Position numbers and translations under genes: made by a program
Source: Ctenosaura bakeri
Lineage: Eukaryota > Chordata > Lepidosauria > Squamata > Iguanidae
Direction of reading: 5' to 3'
Assembly (NCBI GenBank): GCA_948474755.1
Contig: CAOLHI010001251.1
Coordinates: 248,001-312,000, forward strand
Length of the DNA: 64,000 nucleotides
Shown: positions 56,496-64,000 of the stretch, piece by piece
Numbering within the stretch: the first letter of the stretch is position 1
Layout: each line of letters opens with the position of its first letter
The notes under the pieces: model-generated
Told to the model about the DNA's origin: nothing
Seen by the model: the letters and a program-made list of their open reading frames with translations, nothing else
Databases searched by the model: none

Positions 56496-56572
56496 ATGGC
56501 CTTCCAGATGTTGCTGGATTTCAGCTCCAGCATATCTCACTAATGGCTATGCTGTCCAGGGCTGATGAAACA
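56496..56572. mobile_element. Fragment of ctccagatg subtype element
   Basis: ggccttccagatgttgctgg and atttcagctccagcatatct match the left half; the right half is mostly lost. Confidence 0.45.
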
Positions 56573-56624
56573 ATAACCTTTGTAGGGCTGCATGAGTCTT
56601 ACCACTGGGATACAATGTAGTGGG

Positions 56625-56700
56625 AACACAAGAAGCTGCCTTGTATCAAGTTAGACCACTGATCTAACTTAGCTCTGTCTGCACTGGGGTTGGGCAACAT
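56625..56700 (-). repeat. tRNA-Ala-like SINE tail fragment
   Basis: acaagaagctgccttgtatc and aagttagaccactgatctaa are the reverse 3' end of this SINE. Confidence 0.5.
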
Positions 56701-57274
56701 TATCCCTGGATAATTTTGCACCCTGCAGAGACACTGCTGCTTCTGCAATTGCTATAATGCAGCAGCTAACCAGAATGCATTCTTCACTAGGGAAGTGTTT
56801 TTGTTGCCATCTGGCTCCAACTAAAATATTGTGATGTGATGAAGACCAGTGCTATCATATTTCCAGAAAAGACAGTAGCAAGCCAAAACAAACAGGCATA
56901 GCAACGAAGTGGTGAGAAAGTACAGAGTAACAAGGTCAGAGAGGTTCAAATCCAGTTTCCTCTTGGCGGTGGCGGGCAGTAGCCATCTTTAAACCTAATC
57001 TATCTCATAGGATTGTTGAGGGAAAAGAAAGAAGAGAGAAGAACCATGTGCATCATCCTCAGTTCACTGGAGGAAGGGTGCGAAAAAACAACAAATGGAC
57101 TTCTGACTTGCAGGCATGTTCTTTGTAATTGCACTCTCTCACTTAGAATTGATCCTCAAGCTATCAGTTTCATGTTCTCAAATATAATTTCTCAATATGC
57201 TGTATCAAACTGTAATGTTTTCCTATTTATCAAAAGGAAAGCCTGGTTTGACAATACCAAAAGTCTATTTAAGT

Positions 57275-57463
57275 CTCCTTTACATTACAGAATTCTAACA
57301 CTTCGAGAACACTTTTACTGCCATGGCTCTGCCCCATGGAATTTTGGAATCTGTAGTTGTATGAAGTATTTAGAATTCTCTGTCAGAGAGCTCTAGAGCT
57401 CAGGATTCCATAGGAAGTTAAATTGGTATCACTGCGCTATAACTGTGTAGTTTGAAGAATCCA
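57275..57463. mobile_element. Older relative of the palindromic family
   Basis: The left arm has tacattacagaattctaaca and acttttactgccatggctct. The right arm has aggattccataggaagttaa and gcgctataactgtgtagttt. Moderately diverged. Confidence 0.68.
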
Positions 57464-58609
57464 GGATTGCTTCCCACAGAGCTCAACATGAAGCCTATGG
57501 GAAGCAATCCAGCAGGACATGACTGCAGTAATGCTTTCCTGCTCAAGGTTCCCTAGCAAATGGTATTCAATCACTTCAACAGAAGTTCCTTTTTTCAAAG
57601 ATAGACTCTTATCTGTGTAACACCAAAGAAAACAAAGATATGGAGAGAGAATATCTAAGATGCCATATTAGAAAGACTGGGGCAGATTGCAGAGATTTGA
57701 TAGTTCAAAACTACTGAGATATATATGTGTGTTTTTGTTGTCATCTGGCTCCAACTGAAATATTTTAAAGATCATGACATGGCTGGGTGGTGAGTTATAT
57801 TAATGCTTATTCCCCCTAACCCTCCCTGGCCCTGCCAGCAGCCTGCATCTCTTGAAGGCAGTAACAACTGGAGGTCATTACTGCCTCATTGCCTTGTGGA
57901 GAAGTAGTTGACATGAGCAGGTGCTTTTGCCTCTCCCACTGCAGCCTGGCTATTCATGGAATAAAAATACATCAGTGATACACACACACCCCTAATAAAA
58001 ATACATGGACTACCTAAAACAGTATATAAAACAAGCATATTAAATTCTGGCTAAGTATAAGCTGATTAGTCACATTGGTATCACCAAGCACAGTTTCAGG
58101 TGATGGCAGGGCTATGGGTTTCCCTGAATAAATAACATTTTTGATGGTGAATTCAAGACCTTTGGGGAATTTATTCACTGACCGGAGGTATTTATATGGC
58201 TTCTTAACAGTATGGGTGACATTTGACTGCTCACGATGAAGACATTTCCTTCGTGCTTAACCACCTTCTCACTCCAGATATACAGAGGAGATACAGCTTA
58301 TGAGAGCAATCATAACATCTAGACATTATTTTGATGTCATTCACTCACAACCAGAGTACATTAAAGTTATTGGATTACAATCCCCGAAGGACCTTTCCAA
58401 GTTCTATTCAAGCAGAGTTTTTACTATATTCTCACCTCATACCACTTTCAGTCCGAGGGCAGCAAAGGTCCATATCTGAAACAATGTGGGGGACCACCTC
58501 CAGTGTACAGAAGACCCAATACAGCAGGGGTGAACAACTGTACATACAAAGAGGAGAAGAGCAGTTTCCTCATGACCCTTCTACAATCTGCATCTGCCCA
58601 TTCACACAG
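57464..58609. other. Upstream stretch without recognised feature
   Basis: No exon-like segment or repeat recognised. Confidence 0.45.
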
Positions 58610-59165
58610 AGCCTTTCCTCACTACACTCTTATAGTGCTATTATACCACTTTCAACATCCTGTGAACTTCTGGGGTTTACAGTTTATTGAGGCCAAAGAG
58701 CTCTCTGGCTGAAATTTTAAATGCCCTCCCTAAACTGCAAACCCCAGGATTCCACAGGATGATGAAAGTGAAATAATAGCACTATAACAGGTTTTTTTTT
58801 ATAATAATTTTTTATTAATTATATAACTAGAAAACAAAAGCAAAAAATTAAACACCATGTGTTATACATAATAGTGAAAAAAAAAAGAAAATTTTTTTTC
58901 CCTTTAAACAACATAAACTTGCATTATTATTTTTTTCTCTTTTACACTTGAAATCATAACCTTATTCAGCTTATTCCATATCATACAGCTTATACATTTT
59001 TGTTCTATTATTAATTATAATCTTATTACTTCAAAGCCAGTTAACTTTTAACTTTTTTTTTCCTTTTAAAATATCCAATTTCATCAATAGATCACAAGTT
59101 TAACACACACGCGTAATATAAAAAAAAAAATAAAGAATACAAAACCAAACCAAACAAAAGAAAAA

Positions 59166-59181
59166 TATATATATATATATA
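59166..59181. repeat. (AT)n microsatellite in L1 3' UTR
   Basis: Eight AT units within the L1 insertion. Confidence 0.85.
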
Positions 59182-59267
59182 CCCACCCCCCCAGAGCCAA
59201 CTTTTTATTTAATCCACTTTCCAAAATTGCCATTCTTCTTGTAATAGGGTAGCTTTACCATCTCTTA

Positions 59268-60546
59268 TCAAAGCTTTTTCCAAAAATATTTTCCAAATTC
59301 CTCAAAATCATTCCCTTTTGTTAAACCTTTCATACATCTAATTCTACATGTTAATTTATCATTAATTGCAATTTTCCACACTTCTTTATACCATTCCTCT
59401 ATTTGAAATTTTTCATTTGTTTTCCATTTTTTTGCTATTATTAATCTCGCTGCAATTAACAAATTTGTTATTAATTCTTTTCTTACCTGAGTACACTCAA
59501 CCTTATTATATATAGACAACAACGCTATATTTGGACATACTGGTATTACTACTCCTGTAATCTCTTTTATCTCTTTAAAAACCTTTTGCCAAAATTCCAT
59601 TATCTTTTTACAATTCCACCACATATGCATATATGTACCAATTTCTTGACATCCTCTCCAGCATAATCTTGTATATTTCTCATCTATTTGATTTAATTTC
59701 ACTGGAGTCAAATACCATTTCCAAACTATTTTATAATAATTCTCTTTTATTCTTATTGATAATTTTTTTAAATGACGTTGTTTCCAGATTTTTCTCCATT
59801 CTTGTATATCTATATTTTGTGCTGTCTCTTCCTCCCAGATTTTTCTAAGATAATCCTCTTCTTGTTCTTTTGCTAATATTTTATATATTTCACTTGTTGT
59901 ACCTTTTAGTATTTCATTTTCTTGCATATTTTCTCTTTGAATAATAATTTGTTCAAATTTAGTATGTTCTTTAAAATCCTTAACATATCTTTTCATACTC
60001 TTTGTCCATTGCTCTAATTGTATGTAATTTAACCAGGATATTTTAGTTTCCTGCAATCTCTCTTTCATTCTATCTTTATTTATCATTATTTTCATCCAAT
60101 CTTTTAATCTATATATTTTTTGTTTTTTTATTTCTTTCTCTATTATTTCTCTCAAATTCATTGGAAATTTTTCCATCATTACTATCGGAGTTAATGTTGA
60201 TATATTCGGTATCAATTTTCTTTTATTTTTCTTCCATATTTCTATTATATTTTTTATAAAAGGATTTTCTATCTTTTCCATTTCTTTCTTTGAAAAATTC
60301 CTAAAAAATATATTTTCTAATTTCATCTCAATATTCTTATCTTCTGTCACTAACCAATCTAAATCACCCTTTCCTGAAACTCCATCTATAATATATCTCA
60401 ATTGATTTGCATAATAATACCATTTTAAATTTGGAAGTCCCAGGTCACCTTCTTTTTGACTTTTATACCAATATTTCTTGTTAATCCTCGGTTTCTTATT
60501 ACCATTGCAAAAATTATTTAATATCTTTTGGCACTCCTTTGGCACT
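59268..60546 (-). pseudogene. L1 ORF2 C-terminal fragment, uninterrupted
   Basis: About 426 codons of L1 ORF2 downstream of the reverse transcriptase core. It includes the conserved stretch KPRINKKYWYKSQKEGDLGL (compare the KPRI...GGLGLPN block of vertebrate L1) and a Cys/His cluster CWRGCQEIGTYMHMWWNC near the C-terminus, followed by the natural stop at 59268-59270. The endonuclease and reverse transcriptase domains are missing through 5' truncation. The open frame runs 14 codons beyond the insertion edge into the interrupted DNA element, so the first Met there is not an L1 start. The lack of stops and the clean target duplication suggest recent insertion. The fragment cannot be active. Confidence 0.88.
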
Positions 60547-60717
60547 GCACTATAACAGTGCAGTGTGGAAAACCCCACTGTCTTCAATCATCTGTTGGTC
60601 AAAAATGGCAATTGGAAGGGACACAGTGTCATTTCTGCTCACCATTTTGGCCAATATTCAAATGAAAAAAAGTACGGGGGGGTGTCAGTTTGTGAAGACA
60701 TTTTTTACATGGTTTGA

Positions 60718-60733
60718 TGTGTGTGTGTGTGTT
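60718..60733. repeat. (GT)n microsatellite
   Basis: Eight GT units. Confidence 0.85.
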
Positions 60734-61140
60734 GTTAAGTTTTCAAGTGAACATCACCTGAGAATCATAGCTATAAATAAATAAATGGGAAGTTTGGGCA
60801 GGGGGTCTGGCATGAGGCTTTGGGAAATGCAGAAGTGGTATTTAGGGCTGCAGTTTTTCACTCTGTTTAATATAGCATGTATGGGAAAGGCTTCAGCCTA
60901 AGACCTCCAACAGCTGCAGCCAGTAAGAGGAATACAATAATGGATCAGGTAACCCAATGTGGATGGACAATAGCTTAGCAGTAGGGCAAACAGAAAGTCC
61001 CAGTAAGTCACTGGCACTTCTAATTTTAAAAGGAGCAGGTAGCAGATGATAGGAAAGACCTCCCTCAGATGTCCCAGAGTGCTGTTGCCAGTCACAGTGA
61101 ACATTAGTGAAACTGACAGACAGAACATCTCTGACCTGGG

Positions 61141-61343
61141 ATCTTGTCACACTTATATAGCAGCATGATTCCACTTTAAATGCCATGGTTCTGTCCGGTG
61201 GCATCCTGGGACTTGCAATGCAGGGAGGGACATTTAGAATTCTTACTGACAGACCTCAACTGCAAACCCCAGGATTCCATAGGATGCAGCCGTGGCAGTT
61301 AAAATGTAATCACAGTGCTACGACTGGGTAGTGTGAAAGGCCC
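61141..61343. mobile_element. Older relative of the palindromic family
   Basis: The left arm has tgattccactttaaatgcca and the right arm ggcagttaaaatgtaatcac. The right inner arm keeps ctgcaaaccccaggattcca. Outer ends pair imperfectly. Confidence 0.7.
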
Positions 61344-61774
61344 CTAGCTGTGTTAGAACTTATGAATGGTTGTATAGTATGCAAGGTCTCAATCTGAGGC
61401 AGCTTCCCGTTCAGAGTGACTGGTCCAAATATACCATCCATTAAGGGCTCAGCCACATTCTTTTCTCACTCATAATAATTCCTATGTATATATTATGTAT
61501 TAACTGTATTAATTACAAAATGCTTTCCCATTAACCTTGGCCTGCTAAGCGATGTACAATAAAACTACAGTAGAAAACAGAACTGAACAAAACAATCTTA
61601 TTTTTTTAAAAAAGACATTTAAAAGACCTGACAAAATAATACATTTTTAATGGCCTGTCAGAAGCTCAAGATGGAGAGAACCAATTTGACTTTCTTGAGG
61701 GGCAACGGTGATATTCTGCAGTCAAGATATTGCTATAGAAAGAAGCCCTTTCTTGTGCACTCATGAACCTCACA

Positions 61775-62035
61775 CAGAATCATATATTTAGAAAGGATCT
61801 CATCTGGTCTAACCCCTTTCCACACAGGAATACATGGCTAAAGCACAAGGATGGGAATTTAACCTGTATTTAAAGACCTCCAAAAAAGGAAGGTCCATAA
61901 CCCACCATTCCTGAATAGCTCTTAACATCATGAAGTTCTTTGCAATGGACTAAATGTTCTTGCAATTTGAATCCATTGGTCTGTGTCCTAGTCTCATGTT
62001 TTTAATCTCTAAGGGTAATTTCCTGCTCTCTTTCA
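61775..62035 (-). mobile_element. CR1 LINE 3' end
   Basis: agaatcatatatttagaaag, acacaggaatacatggctaa and caatttgaatccattggtct are in CR1 order on the minus strand. Diverged. Confidence 0.72.
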
Positions 62036-62160
62036 CTGGACTGAGACAAGTTAGTTTGCTCAAACTGGCCAAGAATGGTTTGTACTTCTTTCAGAAAGCA
62101 CAACTGAAAACCATGGTTTGGTGCTGTCTGAGCAGGGCATTTTCTGACCAAGCTGATCAG

Positions 62161-62340
62161 GGCATTTTCCACTCAACACTCTTATAGCGCGATTATTTCA
62201 CTTTCAACCTCCTAGGGAATCCTGGGGTTTGCAGCTTTGAGAGAGGCCAAGTGGCCCCTCTCAAAGCTGCAAACCCCAGGATTCCCTAGGAGGTTGAAAG
62301 TGGAATAATTGGACTATAAGAGTGTCGTGAGGAAAAGGTC
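62161..62340. mobile_element. Palindromic element, 180 bp
   Basis: Fold-back copy with long near-identical arms (for example ctcctagggaatcctgggg against its complement) and a four-base loop (aagt). It is the same size as the perfect copy at 44362 but with several arm mismatches. No clear target duplication is seen. Confidence 0.85.
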
Positions 62341-63064
62341 TGGGTCTCACAATCCTGCCTATAACTGTATGTTGTGATATGCAACTGACAGGATATACAC
62401 TGGTTTGGTTTGTAAATTCAGTTGAAGTACTTATACATAACACAGCTACTCAACAGTCTATTGTAACTGTATGTGTCTACCACAGCAATTAAAAGAACCA
62501 CCCATTTGCCCCCTCCATTTCTTTGGCCTTTCAATTAAAAAAACACACACACTCCCATAGCTTTCAATTAAAGAGGGGCAAATGTATACATTGGCATCAG
62601 CTGGGCTTCTGTCTGAGCACTCAGACATGTATTTTAGTGAAACACATTGCTGAGCGTAAGTTCCATCACTTGATGATAAGCAGAACCTTCCAATCAACCA
62701 ATACACCCTCCTAAAAGACAGAAAAAGAAAGGTTTGCATCTTTTGATTTGACCCAGAGCCTTAGGCAGAATGCTGAGATTCCAGAAGAAGCAGAAGCAAT
62801 AACCTTGGCTATCTCAATTAAAAATATTTTTCCTGCGTCATCAGAAGTTGAATGAGACAGTGGACTAAACAAAACATTCCAAAAAACACTTGCAGCTGTG
62901 ACTGAATTGAGAAAAAGGTCAAGAAGTAAATGATGCCCATTCAAACCTGGAAACCTTTGCCATTCCACCCCTGCCTCATAAACCTGTACAAAGCCAGTTC
63001 AACAAATTCTATTTATTTTCCATCATGACTATCCTTTTTTTCCGTCTGAAGAATGGGTATGCAA

Positions 63065-63142
63065 ACATGGCCCTCTATATATTTGTGGCCTACTACTCTC
63101 ATCAGTCCTAGCCACCACAGCCAATAAGTTGTGTCCATGCCT
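63065..63142. mobile_element. Fragment of ctccagatg subtype element
   Basis: ggcctactactctcatcagt and cctagccaccacagccaata resemble the left half of this repeat. Weak. Confidence 0.35.
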
Positions 63143-63596
63143 GGTCTGGGCTGGCAGCCAGGAGAAGCTGATAAATACAGGTCAAGAAGCTCAGATAGTT
63201 GAGCAATTAATCAGTTTACTTTAGGAAGAAAACATCCTTACAAATGAGAAGCAAATAATGATCCCAGCAATGTCCATAAATCAATGGCAGCCAATATAAA
63301 TACAGGTCACAACAGCAGAATAACAGGCAAGGGGAGCAAACAGAAGCATGCACAGGAGAAATGATCAGTTGATTGCTGACCAAAGCTAGAGGGGAGAGGC
63401 TCAGTTCTTATAGGTTCCAACATCAGCGCAGCTGGTGCCTGATTAATTGGTGCTTGGCATAAATTTGCTGGGAGTGCTGCCTCAGACTCTGAGTCTAGGT
63501 CCTGGAAGTCCATGACAAGTTGCAAGCCAAAAACATCTGGAGGACCACAGTGTCCACCACTGATCTAAAGGCTAATCAAAGTAGCTATTTTTACAG

Positions 63597-63618
63597 GTAG
63601 ATAGCTAGATAGATAGTG
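63597..63618. repeat. (GATA)n microsatellite
   Basis: About five GATA/TAGA units. Confidence 0.8.
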
Positions 63619-64000
63619 CAATTAAATACTAAATTATATTAAAATATTAAAACCACTGCATAACATAAAGTATATCCACTGATAAAAACATCAAATATAA
63701 CTTGGTACATCAAACTCTCCACTGTGACTGAAACCATAAAATGTTTTCATTGTTCACTCAAAGGTGATTGAAGACTGGTCTTCTTATGTTTGGGGCCAGG
63801 GCAGAGAAGGCTCTGTCCCTTCTGTTCACTCACCATACCTTGCAAAAAAGCAGTGTTTGATGCTGACCTTGGTGTTTGGGCAGATTCATATGAGCTACTG
63901 TAATTTTTTTTATATCCTAGCCTTGTACCTTGTAGGACTTCAAAAGGCCAAAATTAAGTCAAGAGATAAAGTAATGATAAATGAAGATGGCTTCATACAG

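Larger units (their letters stand above)
58791..60546 (-). mobile_element. 5'-truncated L1 LINE with 12-bp target duplication
   Basis: A 1756-bp insert flanked by the 12-bp direct repeat GCACTATAACAG at 58779-58790 and 60547-60558. It carries the C-terminal part of ORF2, an A-rich 3' UTR, AATAAA (58811-58816 on the minus strand) and a short A tail at 58792-58800. It interrupts a palindromic DNA element (58610-60575), so it is younger than that element. Its strand is the same as FAM13A, upstream of the short-isoform promoter. Confidence 0.93.
58610..60575. mobile_element. Palindromic (GGCCATTTC-family) element split by L1
   Basis: The left part (58610-58790) and right end (60547-60575) together form one copy of the fold-back family: tcctcactacactcttatag at the left, ctataacagtgcagtgtgga at the right, and the internal arms ending in tttgcag/ctgcaaa-like sequence. 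The L1 lies in the right terminal arm. Confidence 0.85.
62341..64000. other. Right window edge
   Basis: Only a weak short-repeat fragment (63065-63142) and a GATA tract are recognised. No RhoGAP exon of FAM13A was found. Confidence 0.45.

Overview
This window is vertebrate nuclear DNA, most likely from a squamate reptile (lizard or snake). It is AT-rich and intron-dominated. It carries a mix of repeats typical of squamates: CR1 and L2 LINE 3' ends, an L1 fragment with a long open ORF2 tail, tRNA-derived SINEs with ACA-rich tails, 5S-rRNA-derived SINEs, palindromic DNA-transposon derivatives, and a DIRS-type tyrosine-recombinase retrotransposon. There is no operon structure, ribosome binding site or CRISPR array. 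The species cannot be named from the sequence.

The only host gene I can support is FAM13A, on the minus strand. Seven coding exons chain together in phase with GT-AG introns, in transcript order: 47749-47777 (start codon exon), 25717-25758, 14878-14925, 13795-13974, 10288-10474, 6909-6985, 5829-5871. They give 606 nt (202 codons) ending in phase 0; the rest of the gene must lie left of position 1. The first exon encodes MACEIMPLQ, the start I recall for the short FAM13A isoform that lacks the RhoGAP domain. The window therefore contains the internal promoter of that isoform (about 47.8-48.25 kb). RhoGAP exons of the long isoform were not found and may lie beyond 64 kb. Two short upstream ORFs sit in the presumed leader.

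Layout. 1-5.8 kb: intron with SINE fragments and fold-back DNA elements. 5.8-15 kb: five FAM13A exons. 15-25.7 kb: intron with SINEs, a fold-back hAT-like element and a 486-bp GC-rich element. 25.7-47.7 kb: a 22-kb intron holding a 3'-truncated DIRS element (29.5-32.94 kb) with an intact Gag frame and the first part of reverse transcriptase, on the strand opposite to the gene. 47.7-48.25 kb: first exon and promoter. 48.25-50.4 kb: a dense cluster of palindromic elements and a tandem repeat directly upstream of the promoter. 50.4-64 kb: further upstream sequence with hairpin arrays and a 5'-truncated L1 inserted in a palindromic element with a clean 12-bp target duplication.

The most unusual material is a family of fold-back elements with ends GGCCATTTC...GAAATGGCC, at least 14 copies including older relatives. 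Several show 3-bp target duplications of varied sequence (TTA, TAT, CTG, TGT). One is a perfect 180-bp palindrome with two identical 88-bp arms. Another has a CR1 insertion in one arm whose tail is mirrored in the other arm. The ends and 3-bp duplications suggest PIF/Harbinger affinity, but this is tentative. All family and species statements come from reading the sequence and from memory of protein and repeat families; no search was run.
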